DNA from: Hyphomicrobium sp. CS1GBMeth3
GTDB lineage: Bacteria > Pseudomonadota > Alphaproteobacteria > Rhizobiales > Hyphomicrobiaceae
Assembly (NCBI RefSeq): GCF_900117455.1
Contig: NZ_FPHO01000002.1
Coordinates: 1 to 64,000, forward strand
Direction: 5' to 3'
DNA length: 64,000 nucleotides
The notes below the pieces were generated by a model. The model searched no databases and was not told where the DNA came from. It was given only the letters and a program-made list of their open reading frames with translations. Shown piece by piece: positions 1 to 9,196 of this stretch. Made by a program: the position numbers and the translations under genes. Position 1 is the first letter of the stretch, and each line of letters begins with the position of its first letter.

Positions 1-193
1 CCGTGTAGGGGCCTGAGGCGTCGTAGACCCTTACCGGGGCTTCGCCGCTCTCCGGTGTCAGCGTGATCTCGCGAAGCGGTACGGCGAGGTCGGGTGCGGC
101 TTCCGGTGCGACGTAAAGCTTGCGCGAGCTCGGGAGCGCGCCCGTGGTGACCTTAACGGGCGTCATGTCGGCCGTGCGTGTCGGCTTGTTCAT
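1..193 (-). CDS. thiC: Phosphomethylpyrimidine synthase ThiC, N-terminal part
   Basis: Only the first 64 codons are inside the window; the gene continues past the left edge. ThiC is the cytosolic radical-SAM enzyme that converts aminoimidazole ribotide to the HMP-phosphate half of thiamine. The N-terminus [18 protein letters not shown] and the segment [18 protein letters not shown] are typical of ThiC. The ATG follows a GGAG ribosome site at 7 bases. It lies 48 bp behind a small membrane protein gene that carries a TPP riboswitch, so both are probably co-transcribed and thiamine-repressed. Confidence 0.9.
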   Translation of the reverse strand, partial: MNKPTRTADMTPVKVTTGALPSSRKLYVAPEAAPDLAVPLREITLTPESGEAPVRVYDASGPYT

Positions 194-241
194 CCAATTG
201 CTCCAAGAAAAAGGGTGCTGGGCCGGTGCGAGGGCTAGTGC

Positions 242-631
242 CTAAACGAGGGCGTAGCCCTTGGCGGTCAGAAAGGCGCCGAGTAGCAGCGCGACGAGTG
301 CCCACGCTGTGATCGCATTCTCGGTGCTCATGGCCTTGTTGCTGAAGCTAGCAACCTGTTTCGGCCAGACGATGCGGACGATGCCGCCGATGATGGCGAG
401 CCAGCCGATGACAGTGACGAGCACCGTCCACTCAGTGGACCAGACGTTGTGCGTGCGTACGATGGCAAGGCCAGCGAGCAAGGTCAGGATGCCGGCGAAG
501 AAGATGAAGCCGGGATTGTTCGAAACGTCCTTGATCGTCCCGACAATCGCCCGCCTGTTGATGAGCATGGCGGCTGCCACTGCCATCATGATGGGACCGG
601 CAAAGCCGGCAATCAGCTCAGCGTTCGTCAT
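242..631 (-). CDS. Small four-helix membrane protein under TPP riboswitch control
   Basis: 129 aa with four predicted membrane helices (about residues 7-25, 41-60, 68-88, 107-127) and short loops. I do not recognise a named family. It is the first gene behind a TPP riboswitch and just ahead of thiC, so a role in thiamine or precursor (HMP) movement or in ThiC function is inferred from context only. The riboswitch ends about 5 bases before the ATG and contains the GAAGGGA ribosome site, so control is probably on translation initiation. Confidence 0.8.
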   Translation of the reverse strand: MTNAELIAGFAGPIMMAVAAAMLINRRAIVGTIKDVSNNPGFIFFAGILTLLAGLAIVRTHNVWSTEWTVLVTVIGWLAIIGGIVRIVWPKQVASFSNKAMSTENAITAWALVALLLGAFLTAKGYALV

Positions 632-635
632 GTGT

Positions 636-757
636 CCATCCCTTCGCCGGTATGAGCCGGATCAGGTTCGAAGGGTGCTCACTGGTTTCTTTCGTCGTGC
701 GTCGGTTTCCAAACGCACTCACAGTGATCTCAGCCGGTCGTTCCGGCGCCCCTTGGA
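636..757 (-). promoter_or_regulatory. TPP (thi-box) riboswitch
   Basis: Read on the minus strand it has the thi-box parts in order: GGGGCGCC near 745-753, CGGCTGAGAT near 728-737, then ACCCTTCGAACCTGATC and CGGCTCATACCGGCGAAGGG at about 641-676. The outer stem is TCCA/TGGA. This is the conserved TPP-binding fold. It precedes the 129-aa membrane protein and thiC and should reduce their expression when thiamine pyrophosphate is plentiful. Confidence 0.95.
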
Positions 758-824
758 ACATCGTCCATTTGGTCGTGCTTCTGGAGCTTCGCGCCATCGC
801 GCATCGCGTGCAAGCCCTCGCGCA

Positions 825-856
825 CAAAAAAAGGGACCGATCTTGCGATCGGCCCC
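825..856 (-). terminator. Rho-independent terminator of the His-rich protein gene
   Basis: On the minus strand a GGGGCCGATC / GATCGGTCCC stem with a GCAA loop is followed by a run of seven to eight T. It lies 22 bp behind the stop codon of the His-rich secreted protein gene. Confidence 0.9.
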
Positions 857-877
857 CTGGTGCGATGTGGAGTAGGT

Positions 878-1129
878 TTACCAGCCGCGACGGTAGCTGT
901 TCCAACCGTAGAAGCGCGGCTTCCAGTGGCGGTGCCAGCGGCGATGGTGGTGGTGACCATAGTGCCGCTTGTACTTGTGCTTCTTGTAATGGCCGTGGCC
1001 ATAGTGGTGATGGTAACCATAGCCATGCCCGTGGTGCTTGCCGCCGCGATCTGCTAGGGCAGGCGATGAGAAAGTCAGCATGGTGGCAGCGGCCGCGATC
1101 GACAGCTTTGTGAGCAGCGAGGTCGTCAT
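878..1129 (-). CDS. His/Gly/Tyr-rich small secreted protein
   Basis: 83 aa: signal peptide (MTTSLLTKLSIAAAATMLTF, cleavage after SPALA) and then a short basic mature part made mostly of His, Lys, Arg, Gly and Tyr (KHHGHGYGYHHHYGHGHYKK), ending in WKPRFYGWNSYRRGW. The ATG at 1129 has a GGAGAC ribosome site; the longer frame upstream has no signal peptide and looks spurious. It has its own terminator, so it is monocistronic. Such proteins are common in Hyphomicrobiales envelopes. Metal binding is a guess from the His clusters. Confidence 0.8.
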   Translation of the reverse strand: MTTSLLTKLSIAAAATMLTFSSPALADRGGKHHGHGYGYHHHYGHGHYKKHKYKRHYGHHHHRRWHRHWKPRFYGWNSYRRGW

Positions 1130-1268
1130 GTTTTGTCTCCCTATTCTACTGACGGCCCGGATCACGGTCAGTTGCCGGACCTCAAGATCGATCATGTGCG
1201 CTGGCGCTTGAACCGCCTTTGAATGATCGTGACAGCTTGCGTTCATGTTCGCGCCGCGTGCGGAACAC

Positions 1269-1297
1269 AAAAAAGGGGCCGGTCTTTCGACCGGCCC
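1269..1297 (-). terminator. Rho-independent terminator of the 110-aa periplasmic protein gene
   Basis: Minus-strand stem GGGCCGGTC / GACCGGCCC with a GAAA loop, followed by CCTTTTTTG. It lies 37 bp behind the stop at 1334. Confidence 0.9.
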
Positions 1298-1333
1298 AGC
1301 GGGAGGTGCAGGGTTGGTGGGGAGTGTGGTTTC

Positions 1334-1666
1334 TTACTTGCCGACGCGGGGCAGGCCCCACAGGCGATGCCAACCATCACGCGATTCTGCGCGGATGTTC
1401 TTTGATGCCTGGTTCTGCATCTCGGCGAGCTTCGCGCGGTCGCTGCGCGTCAGATAGCCTTTGGATTCCATCGCGGCCTTCGTGCGCGCGATCCGGTTCT
1501 GCTCGGCGCGCAGCTTGATGCCCTCGGTCCAGGTGATCGAGCCGGTGTTGCGGCCGTGTTCAATCCGCTCTGCCTGACGGTCCTGGCGATCGGAGATCAC
1601 GTCGGCCGAGGCGATGGCTGGCGCCGCAATCGAAAGCATCAGGGCGAGGGGGATGGTGCGGTACAT
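1334..1666 (-). CDS. Small periplasmic helical protein
   Basis: 110 aa. Signal peptide MYRTIPLALMLSIAAPAIASA, then a charged helical domain with the repeated layout RQDRQAERIEHG...GSITWTEGIKLRAEQNRIARTKAAM...GYLTRSDRAKLAEMQNQASKNI. This family is frequent in Hyphomicrobiales and has no assigned function. The ATG at 1666 is preceded by AGGAG. Both this gene and the His-rich gene are single, terminator-bounded units for exported proteins. Confidence 0.75.
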   Translation of the reverse strand: MYRTIPLALMLSIAAPAIASADVISDRQDRQAERIEHGRNTGSITWTEGIKLRAEQNRIARTKAAMESKGYLTRSDRAKLAEMQNQASKNIRAESRDGWHRLWGLPRVGK

Positions 1667-2205
1667 GTGTCGTGCTCCTATTCCGTTCGCATCCGGCACT
1701 GGCCGGGGCGTGATGGCAGAAGGAATAGGCGAGGCGCCTTGAACCGGTACTGAATGGTGCTTTCAGTCGCGGTTCATCTTTGGGACGCCTTCGAGGCGCC
1801 CGAGAGGGTAAAAATGAGACGCGCCAAACGGACGAAGGGATGCAGGCAGAGAAACGCCCAACCCCGGGGGGAGGGGCTGGGCGCTCAAGCGCTCTCGCGC
1901 GCAAACGCCGGGAGGGAAGCCGGCGTCCCAGACGATGACCTCGGTTAGACGGGGGGAGCTACCGATTTGAATGGTCTCGCCTGTGTAGCGATGACATAAG
2001 CGCAACACGCCAGCTTTCAATAGGGGGGAGAGTGCCAGATCACGAAAAAGTGATTTACTTATCCCCAATATCCCAGGATGACCCTGATTCGGACGCCTCT
2101 CAGGGCCAAAAAATGCCTATGTTTTAAACCGTTCGGCTTGCTGCCACTATTTTGGTCAGGGCTTCCAGCAAGGGCAGAAACAGGCCGCGAGGCAGCCCAA
2201 TCCCA
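1667..2205. other. Gene-poor stretch with one hairpin
   Basis: No ORF here has a convincing start, ribosome site or recognisable product. A minus-strand TTG-started frame (1763-2068) is open but runs through a strong hairpin. At 1854-1884 there is a GC-rich stem (CGCCCAACCCC / GGGGCTGGGCG) followed on the minus strand by TTTCTCT, which may be a weak terminator. The rest shows nothing I can name. Confidence 0.5.
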
Positions 2206-3039
2206 TTAATTATGTCCTAGGGGATGGAATTTATTCAAGCTGACGGCCTCGATCTTGAAAAGCTTGGCGTCCAGCGTCTCGCCCTTCTCCAGGGCCGACA
2301 GTTCGATCCGGGTATCAAGGCCCTGAGCGTCCGTCGTAATCCATTCCTTGAGCTCGATGCTGGGCTTCGTCGACATGAAGAGCTTGATCTTGCCGGGCGC
2401 GTCCGGGCTTTTGTCCCGCAGTGCGACGATGATCTGCTCGTCGCTCTCCTGAACCTCGACGATCTTGGCGTCGCGCAGCAGGTCGACATCCTTGCGCAGC
2501 AGCAGGCGGAATGGCGTCTGGTCCAGCTCCACGCGGTCCTCGTTGTTGAGGTCGAGATCCTGGATGGCGAGGTAACTGCCGTCGGAGATGATGATCTGAC
2601 GCGAGGGGCGTGCGTAGTCGAAGCGGAAGCGGCCGGGCCGTTTGACCATGAACTTGCCGCGCATACGCTTATTGTTGGCGTCGATCTGTACGAAGTTGCC
2701 TTTCAGGTCGCCCAGATCGTTGAAGTAGGTGTTGACCTTCTTGACGACCTCCGTCTGGACGTCGTTGAGCACGAGGCCGCCCCCTGGTGTCGCGACCTCG
2801 GCGTTCCATTCTGAGCCCTGCTGCTCGGCCGCTGCCGCTGCGGCGGGCGCGGCTTCCTTGTCCTTATCGTTGTTGGCAGTGGGATTCGGGCGCGTTGCCG
2901 GAACAGGCGCTGGGACTGCGACCGCGGGCTCTCCGCCGGCAGGAGCCGTGCTGCCGCCGGCATGGGCTGGAAGCGACAGAATCGCGAGCACAACGCCGGC
3001 CGTAGCGGCCAGATCCAGTATCTTCATGTTCCGTCTCAT
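2206..3039 (-). CDS. lolA: Outer-membrane lipoprotein carrier protein LolA family
   Basis: 277 aa. N-terminal signal peptide ending at LPAHA, an Ala/Pro-rich linker, then the LolA beta-sheet domain with TYFNDLGDLKGNFVQIDANNKRMRGKFMVKRPGRFRFDY, which matches the family core. LolA takes lipoproteins released by LolCDE across the periplasm to LolB or the outer membrane. The next gene upstream on the same strand is ftsK, the usual alphaproteobacterial arrangement. The start at 3039 has a GAGGCGGGGG site; an alternative ATG is at 3027. The linker is longer than usual. Confidence 0.9.
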   Translation of the reverse strand: MRRNMKILDLAATAGVVLAILSLPAHAGGSTAPAGGEPAVAVPAPVPATRPNPTANNDKDKEAAPAAAAAAEQQGSEWNAEVATPGGGLVLNDVQTEVVKKVNTYFNDLGDLKGNFVQIDANNKRMRGKFMVKRPGRFRFDYARPSRQIIISDGSYLAIQDLDLNNEDRVELDQTPFRLLLRKDVDLLRDAKIVEVQESDEQIIVALRDKSPDAPGKIKLFMSTKPSIELKEWITTDAQGLDTRIELSALEKGETLDAKLFKIEAVSLNKFHPLGHN

Positions 3040-3248
3040 TAAGCCCCCGCCTCTGAAGCCCGAGAGGCGCCCCCTGCTGTCTGACCGGACATTGCGTCCA
3101 GAAGTGGGCAACTGCGATCCGCCCGGGATCGCGATTGAGCGCGACCCCTTGCCGGTCGCGCACGGCCTGCGCCCGCAGAATTGATAGGGGGCGCTGCTTC
3201 GTGCGTCCAGTGGCCGACAGCATCCTTAGGGGATATCCGTGGACGGCT

Positions 3249-5954
3249 TCAGGCGACGGAGCGGCTCGGCGTGTCGCCGACCAGGATCTCGCGGCGGCCG
3301 GCGTGGTTCGGCGCGCTGATCAGGCCTTCACGCTCCATGCGCTCGATGAGATCGGCGGCGCGGTTGTAGCCGATGGAAAGGCGGCGCTGCACGTAGCTGG
3401 TCGAGGCCTTGCGATCGCGCAGCACGACGGCGACGGCGCGATCGTAGAGGCTCTCGCCGCCGTCGGCGCCATCCGGGCCGTCGGCGCCGTCGTCAAGGTC
3501 GGAGGGCGGCGCCTCAATGGCGGTGACGTAGCGTGGCGCGCCTTGTGCGCGTAGGTGCGTTGCTACGGCCTCGACCTCGTCGTCGGAGACGAACGGTCCG
3601 TGCACGCGCAGGAGCTGTCCGGCACCCGAGGTCATCAGCATGTCGCCCTGACCCAGAAGCTGCTCGGCACCCTGCTCGTTGAGGATGGTGCGGCTGTCGA
3701 TCTTGGAGGCGACGCGGAAGCTGATGCGCGTCGGGAAGTTGGCCTTGATGGTGCCGGTAATGATGTCGACGGATGGGCGCTGCGTGGCCATGATCAAGTG
3801 GATGCCTGCTGCGCGCGCCTTCTGTGCCAAGCGCTGCACGGCGGTCTCGATGTCCTTGCCGGCGGTGATCATGAGGTCGGCGAACTCGTCCACGACCACG
3901 ACGATGTAGGCCATAGGGTCGAGGTCCATCTCCTCGCGCTCATAGAGCGGCTGGCCGGTCTCGGGATCGAAGCCCGTCTGCACAGTGCGGGCGAGCTTCT
4001 CGCCGCGCCCTGCTGCGGTACGGACGCGCGCGTTGAAAGCTTCGATGTTGCGCACCGAGAGCTTCGCCATGCGCTTGTAACGCTCCTCCATCTCGGAGAC
4101 GACCCAGTTCAAGGCGCCAACGGCCTTCTGCGGGTCGGTGACGACGGGCGTCAGCAGGTGCGGAATGTCGTTATAGACCGACAGCTCCAGCATCTTGGGG
4201 TCGATCATGATGAAGCGGCACGTCTCGGGCGTGTGACGGAACAGGATCGACAGGATCATGGCGTTGACGCCGACCGACTTGCCGGAGCCGGTGGTGCCGG
4301 CGACCAGAAGATGCGGCATGCGCGCAAGGTCTGCCACGATCGGCTCGCCCCCGATCGAGCGGCCGAGCGTCAGAGGCAGGATGCCCTCGGCGGCGGTGAA
4401 GGCCTGGCTCTCGAGCAACGCGCGCAGTCCGACCATGTCGCGGCGGCTGTTCGGCAGCTCGATGCCCATGACGTTGCGGCCGGGAATGACGGCGACGCGG
4501 GCGCTGGTGGCGCTCATGAGGCGCGCGATGTCGTCGGCGAGCGCGATGACGCGCGTCGCCTTGGTGCCGCGTGCAGGCTCGAACTCGTAAAGCGTCACGA
4601 CGGGGCCGGGTTTGATGTCGCGGACCTCGCCCTTGACGCCGAAGTCGGCGAGCACGTCCTCGAGCAGGCGCGCGGTGCCGCGCAGCACGGTCTGCGAGAA
4701 CTCGTTGCCTGTCTTCGACGGCGGGCTCTTCTTCAGCATGGCGGGCAGGGGGCGCTTGAAGGCGGATGCCTCGGCGCGGCGTGCGTTCACGGCGCGCAGC
4801 AGGCTCGTCTGCGCGCGACGCGGGGGCTCGGGCGGGTGCTGCTGGGCCGGCGCGGGCGGTGGCGGAGCAGGCTGAGGGGGCGGCGGCGTGGTCTCGCGCT
4901 CGCGGGCGCCCGTCAGGAAGCGCGGCAGCTCGTGCGGCTCGAGCGCAGGCTCGGGCGGTAGCGGGCGCACGTTGGCCGGCGCGAAACGCTCGGCGATGGC
5001 GCGGCTCGAGATCTCGAGCGCGCTGTCCTCGGTATTGGGGACGTCGTCTTCGTCGTCGATGGCGTCGAGGTCATGGAGTACGCGTCCGTCGTCGACGGAC
5101 CGGCGCCGTGCATAGACCGGTGCAGCGGGATGCGGGCGCGATGCGGGCGCGTGCGTAGGCTCGGGGTGGCGCGCGAAGATGCCGGGCAGCATGGGCTCGA
5201 ACGTGTCGCGGTGCGGACGCCAGGCGGGCAGGGGGCGTTGCCCCAGCGTGCGCAAGGTGCCCAAGGCAGCATTGAGGCTTCCCGGTCGCGACAGGCGAGA
5301 CGCAAGGTGATGGGCTGCGCCCACGCTCCAGGATGCGGCCTGCGCGTAATGGCGGTGAGGGAACACGTCTTCGCGCTTGAGGCCGAGGGCGCGGCTCAGG
5401 GCAGACATGCCGAGGCCTGCGAGCAGAACGGCGGAGGCTAGGTTTGCGGTGTCGGTGCTGACGACGCCCAATACCCACGAGACCGAATTGAAGGTCACGT
5501 CGCCGAGGATGCCGCCGTAGCCCGGCGAAATCGGCCAGGAGGCGCTGTGCGGCAGGGCGGACACGGCGCCAGCGATGCCGAGGACGGCGAACGGATAATA
5601 GATGGCCTTGGTGCGAAGAGTTGTGACGTGCTCGGAGTGAACGAGCGCGAAGGCCCAGATCATGAGCGGCAGGAGCGCAACGGCGGCGGCGAGGCCGAGC
5701 GTCTGAAGCATCAAGTCGGCAATGATTGCGCCCGGCGAGCCCAGGGCATTGCGCACGGCGCCATCGGTGGCGTGGGTTAGGCTCGGGTCCGTGATCGTCC
5801 ACGAGACGAGGCTCGTCCAGACGGCGGCAATGACGAGGAGAAGCGCTAGGCCAGAGCTGCGGCCGAGCGTGCCGAGCAGGCGCGCCTCGAGGGCCGCCGG
5901 AAGGAGGCGCTGGCGATCAAGCCCGGAAGCGGACGGACCCGTGACGGATGACAT
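3249..5954 (-). CDS. ftsK: DNA translocase FtsK
   Basis: 901 aa. Four N-terminal membrane helices (about residues 33-190), a Pro-rich linker (about 250-410), then the alpha/beta ATPase motor with Walker A GTTGSGKS near 553-560 and Walker B VVVVDEFADLM near 685-695, and a C-terminal winged-helix gamma domain (about 835-895) that reads polar KOPS-type sequences. It pumps chromosome termini through the division septum and activates XerCD. It sits 15 bp behind the aminotransferase gene and just before lolA. Confidence 0.97.
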   Translation of the reverse strand: MSSVTGPSASGLDRQRLLPAALEARLLGTLGRSSGLALLLVIAAVWTSLVSWTITDPSLTHATDGAVRNALGSPGAIIADLMLQTLGLAAAVALLPLMIWAFALVHSEHVTTLRTKAIYYPFAVLGIAGAVSALPHSASWPISPGYGGILGDVTFNSVSWVLGVVSTDTANLASAVLLAGLGMSALSRALGLKREDVFPHRHYAQAASWSVGAAHHLASRLSRPGSLNAALGTLRTLGQRPLPAWRPHRDTFEPMLPGIFARHPEPTHAPASRPHPAAPVYARRRSVDDGRVLHDLDAIDDEDDVPNTEDSALEISSRAIAERFAPANVRPLPPEPALEPHELPRFLTGARERETTPPPPQPAPPPPAPAQQHPPEPPRRAQTSLLRAVNARRAEASAFKRPLPAMLKKSPPSKTGNEFSQTVLRGTARLLEDVLADFGVKGEVRDIKPGPVVTLYEFEPARGTKATRVIALADDIARLMSATSARVAVIPGRNVMGIELPNSRRDMVGLRALLESQAFTAAEGILPLTLGRSIGGEPIVADLARMPHLLVAGTTGSGKSVGVNAMILSILFRHTPETCRFIMIDPKMLELSVYNDIPHLLTPVVTDPQKAVGALNWVVSEMEERYKRMAKLSVRNIEAFNARVRTAAGRGEKLARTVQTGFDPETGQPLYEREEMDLDPMAYIVVVVDEFADLMITAGKDIETAVQRLAQKARAAGIHLIMATQRPSVDIITGTIKANFPTRISFRVASKIDSRTILNEQGAEQLLGQGDMLMTSGAGQLLRVHGPFVSDDEVEAVATHLRAQGAPRYVTAIEAPPSDLDDGADGPDGADGGESLYDRAVAVVLRDRKASTSYVQRRLSIGYNRAADLIERMEREGLISAPNHAGRREILVGDTPSRSVA

Positions 5955-5969
5955 GGTGGCGAACGTCTC

Positions 5970-7202
5970 TTACGCAGATACATGGACGAACCGTTCGAGA
6001 GCCTCTCTGATCGTCGCGGCGTCGTGGACCAAGGCGACACGCACGTAGCGCGCGCCGGGATTGGTCCCGTCACATCCGTTTCGGGCCAGGTAGGCACCAG
6101 GAATGACCTTGACTCCGAAACGTTTCCATAAGGTTAGCGCAGCGTATTCACCGTCTTTAAGAACCTCCATATCTAACCACAAGAAAAAGCCTCCGGCCGG
6201 GCGGCGGTATCCGAAGCGAGTGCCGAGGACAGTATCGGCGATGTCATACTTCTGAGCATAGGCTAGGCGGTTGGCGGTGACGTGCTGCTCCTCGGCCCAG
6301 ACGGCGGCGGATGCGTGCTGGGTAGGGCCCGGCATCTGCGGGCCGATGAGGTTGCGCACCTCGAAGAGGGTATCGAGGAAATCCGCGTCGCCCGCCGAAA
6401 AGCCCGAACGCAGGCCCGGCAGGTTCGAGCGCTTGGAAAGCGAGTTAAACACGACGAGGTTGCGGAACCGTTCCGGAGTTTTTGCTGCAACTTCGAGCGC
6501 TCCGGTGGGTGGCGCGCCGCCGTAGATCTCGGAGTAGCATTCGTCGAAGAACAACATGAAGTCGTGGGCGCGGGCGAGGGCCAGCGCGCGGGCGATGTAG
6601 GCGGGGTCGGCGACGGCGCCCTGTGGGTTCGCGGGCGAGCAGAGATAGAGCGCGGCGGTGCGCGTCAGCAGCGCCGTGTCGGCTTCGAGGGCGTCGAGGT
6701 CCGGGAGGTGTCCAGTCTCTGCAGTGGCGTTGAGGAAGACCGGCTCGGCGCCGGCGGCGAGCGCTCCACCGAGGTAGGCCTGGTAGAACGGATTGCACAT
6801 CAGGACTGCAGGACGTGGCGCGAGGCCTTGCTGCTGTTTGTGGCCGACGGCCGGAAAGGCGGCGTAAAACAGCCCCTCGCGCGAGCCGTTGCAGGGCAAA
6901 ATCTCGCGCGCTGGATCGATGGCGGCTTGGCCCGTGAAGCCGAAGCGGCGGCCTATCCACTCGGCGATGGCCTGGCGCAGCTCGTCGGAGCCGCGGATGG
7001 GCGGATACTTTGCAAACAGCGCTTCGGCTTCCGCAATCTTGGCGGCGACGAACGGCGGCATCGTCTCGCGCGGCTCGCCGAGCGTCAGGTCAATCGGCCT
7101 TGAGTGGCCCGGCGGCGTGCCGTCCAGCAACTGGCGCAGGCGCGAGAACGGCGACAGGATTGTGCCATCGGCGAGGGACGCGAGGCTCAGGGTGTCGGAC
7201 AT
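5970..7202 (-). CDS. Class I/II PLP-dependent aminotransferase
   Basis: 410 aa, fold-type I. Visible motifs are LTLGEPRETMPPFV at the N-terminus, the PLP-aspartate region FFDECYSEIYG, the Schiff-base lysine in NSLSKRSNLPGLRSG and the C-terminal arginine region ARYVRVALV. It most resembles the DapC-like succinyldiaminopimelate/alanine aminotransferases found next to ftsK in Hyphomicrobiales; the exact substrate cannot be read from the sequence. It is 15 bp from ftsK and probably in one operon with it. Confidence 0.85.
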   Translation of the reverse strand: MSDTLSLASLADGTILSPFSRLRQLLDGTPPGHSRPIDLTLGEPRETMPPFVAAKIAEAEALFAKYPPIRGSDELRQAIAEWIGRRFGFTGQAAIDPAREILPCNGSREGLFYAAFPAVGHKQQQGLAPRPAVLMCNPFYQAYLGGALAAGAEPVFLNATAETGHLPDLDALEADTALLTRTAALYLCSPANPQGAVADPAYIARALALARAHDFMLFFDECYSEIYGGAPPTGALEVAAKTPERFRNLVVFNSLSKRSNLPGLRSGFSAGDADFLDTLFEVRNLIGPQMPGPTQHASAAVWAEEQHVTANRLAYAQKYDIADTVLGTRFGYRRPAGGFFLWLDMEVLKDGEYAALTLWKRFGVKVIPGAYLARNGCDGTNPGARYVRVALVHDAATIREALERFVHVSA

Positions 7203-7296
7203 CGGGGCCTTTGGAGTTCAGACGCGCGGGACGTCAGGGATGCGCGACAGGACATAGCGCTCCGAAGGTAGGGCTGTCGATGGCCGACGGTCGTGA

Positions 7297-8157
7297 TCAG
7301 GGCATGGAGGCGCGGTGGGCCAGGTTGAGATTCACAGCCTTCTCGAGGCCGATGACCTTGTCGAGGCCGCGGGCGGTTCTGAGGTTCGCCCCGTCGAGGT
7401 TGGCGCCGGTCAGATTGGCGCCGGTGAGGTCGGCGCCGGAAAAGTCGGCTCTGAGGAGATCGCACTGACTCAAATCCGCGCCTCTGAGGTCGGCGTCTAC
7501 GAAGCTGGCGTATTGCAGGGAGGTCTGCGCCAAGCGCGTGTGCTTCAGGATGGCGCGGGTGAAGTTCGTCATGATCAGACTGGCCGGCGCGTTTACGGCT
7601 GGCTCGCGCACAGCGGAGCGGCCTAAGACTGCGTCGGTGAGGTCGGCGCCTGTGAAATTTGCGCGGTCAAGCTGTCCATCTGAGCGGAAGCGAACCAGCT
7701 TGGCGCCGGCGAAATTCGGGGCCTCTTTCGCTATGACCACGAGTGATGTGAACACGGTGGGGCGAATGATGCGAGCGTCCGTCAGATCCGCATGCGAAAA
7801 GTCGGTGGCGGTGATCGTTGCCCGGTCGAGGTGCGCGCCCACCAGCGAGGCGCCGGCGAGGCGTGCGTTCGTGAGGTCGGTGCCGTAGAGGTTGGCGCCG
7901 GTCAGTAAGGCGGCCTTGAAGTCGAGGTCTGCAAGATCGAGCTTGCTGAGGTCTGATGCTTGCAAGTCGGCGCGCGCATCGGGGGGCGCTTGAAATACGC
8001 GCTGGACAACGTCGCGCGCGGTGAGGCGCTTGCCCGCGGCCTCTTTTTTCTCCGGCGCGAGATAGCTCGGAAGGTCGTTGGCCGCGGCTGTTGCCGCGAT
8101 GGCTATGGCAACGGGAACCGGCAGCAACAAGGTGGCGAGGCCGTTTGCGAAGCGCAT
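7297..8157 (-). CDS. Exported pentapeptide-repeat protein (copy A)
   Basis: 286 aa. Signal peptide (MRFANGLATLLLPVPVAIAIAATAAA), a short linker with RDVVQRVFQAPPDARADLQASDLSKLDL, then A(D/N)LXX repeats such as ADLRGADLSQCDLLRADFSGADLTGANLTGANLDGANL, which form a right-handed quadrilateral helix. The ATG at 8157 has a GGGAGA site; upstream in-frame ATGs lack one. It is a paralogue of the gene behind it (8302-9168), with the same order of signal peptide, RVFQ linker, FTSL segment and repeats. Function unknown. Confidence 0.85.
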   Translation of the reverse strand: MRFANGLATLLLPVPVAIAIAATAAANDLPSYLAPEKKEAAGKRLTARDVVQRVFQAPPDARADLQASDLSKLDLADLDFKAALLTGANLYGTDLTNARLAGASLVGAHLDRATITATDFSHADLTDARIIRPTVFTSLVVIAKEAPNFAGAKLVRFRSDGQLDRANFTGADLTDAVLGRSAVREPAVNAPASLIMTNFTRAILKHTRLAQTSLQYASFVDADLRGADLSQCDLLRADFSGADLTGANLTGANLDGANLRTARGLDKVIGLEKAVNLNLAHRASMP

Positions 8158-8301
8158 GAGCAGTTCTCCCATGCCGTGCAGCACGCGCGGACTGCAAAGG
8201 TGGTGTGCAAACGGCTTGGTTCTGTGTTGCCGGTTGCTCTCATGATTACAAGGGCAAATTTCCCGACGTTATGCGTGCGGGTTCCTGGGAGCCGTTGCAG
8301 G

Positions 8302-9168
8302 TTACGGGGAAGGGACTGTGAACCGGGCGCTTCCGACGTTCTCGGCGTGCTTGAGGCCGATGGCCTGATCGAGGCCGCGGGCGCCGCGCAAGTCCGCTTC
8401 GTCGAGGTTGGCGCCGGTGAAGTCAGCGCCGGCGAGGTTCGCGCCCCTGAAATCGGCCTGCAACAGATTTGCGCCGCGCAGGTTGGCGTCAGTGAGGTCC
8501 GCATCGTTGAAGCGGGCGTATTTCAGATGCGCGTCCGGGAACTTCGCTTGCTTCAGCGTGGCGCCGGTGAAGTTGGCACTGATCAGGCTCGCGGGAGTGA
8601 ACAGCGTCTCCTCGCGCGAGGCGCCGCCGCCGAACACGGCGCCTGTCAGGTCGGCACCCGTGAAATCGGCGCGATCGAGCCAGCCGTCGGAGCGGATGCG
8701 CACGAGTTTGGCGCCTTTGAATTTTGGCGCTTCTGCTGTGACGACCTCAAGGCTTGTGAATGTCGTCGGACGTAGGATCTGCGCGTCGGTGAGGTCGGCG
8801 CCGGAGAAATCCGCTGCGGTGATGGTCGCACGGTTGAGGCGCACGCCGATGAGAGAGCATTCCGAGAAGTTGGCGCGCGAAAGCTCGGCGCCGTAGAGGT
8901 CGGCCTTGTCGAGGCGCGCGCGCTTGAAGTCGAGCTCGGCGAGGTCCATGCGCGTCAGGTTCAGCTCCACAAGATCGGGGCGTGCGCCTGGTGCGGTCTG
9001 GAACACGCGCGCGATCACCTCGCGCGTGGTGAGCTGCCTGTCGGCCTGTGCTTCCGTGTTGCCGGCGTCCGGAGCGGTGTAGCTCGGCACATCGCCCGCG
9101 GCGGCGACTGTCGCTAGGACACCGGTGGCGATGAGGATCAGGGCCAGAGAAGCCGTCGTGCCGCGCAT
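8302..9168 (-). CDS. Exported pentapeptide-repeat protein (copy B)
   Basis: 288 aa. Signal peptide to about residue 24, linker LTTREVIARVFQTAPGARPDL, then two blocks of pentapeptide repeats separated by PTTFTSLEVVTAEAPKFKGAKLV. This interruption is also present in copy A, so the two genes come from a tandem duplication. The ATG is preceded by GGAGAC. It is 28 bp behind cimA and may be co-transcribed. The regular coil mimics B-form DNA in some family members, but an exported location argues for an envelope role. Confidence 0.85.
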   Translation of the reverse strand: MRGTTASLALILIATGVLATVAAAGDVPSYTAPDAGNTEAQADRQLTTREVIARVFQTAPGARPDLVELNLTRMDLAELDFKRARLDKADLYGAELSRANFSECSLIGVRLNRATITAADFSGADLTDAQILRPTTFTSLEVVTAEAPKFKGAKLVRIRSDGWLDRADFTGADLTGAVFGGGASREETLFTPASLISANFTGATLKQAKFPDAHLKYARFNDADLTDANLRGANLLQADFRGANLAGADFTGANLDEADLRGARGLDQAIGLKHAENVGSARFTVPSP

Positions 9169-9196
9169 GTCTCCGTTTCTCCCGATTGGTTCGATC

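Noticed and set aside
1763..2068. 101-codon minus-strand ORF with a CsrA-like phrase (GETIQIGSSP)
   Set aside because: TTG start without a ribosome site, runs through a strong hairpin, and the resemblance covers too few residues.
3555..4961. 468-codon plus-strand ORF
   Set aside because: Shadow of ftsK.
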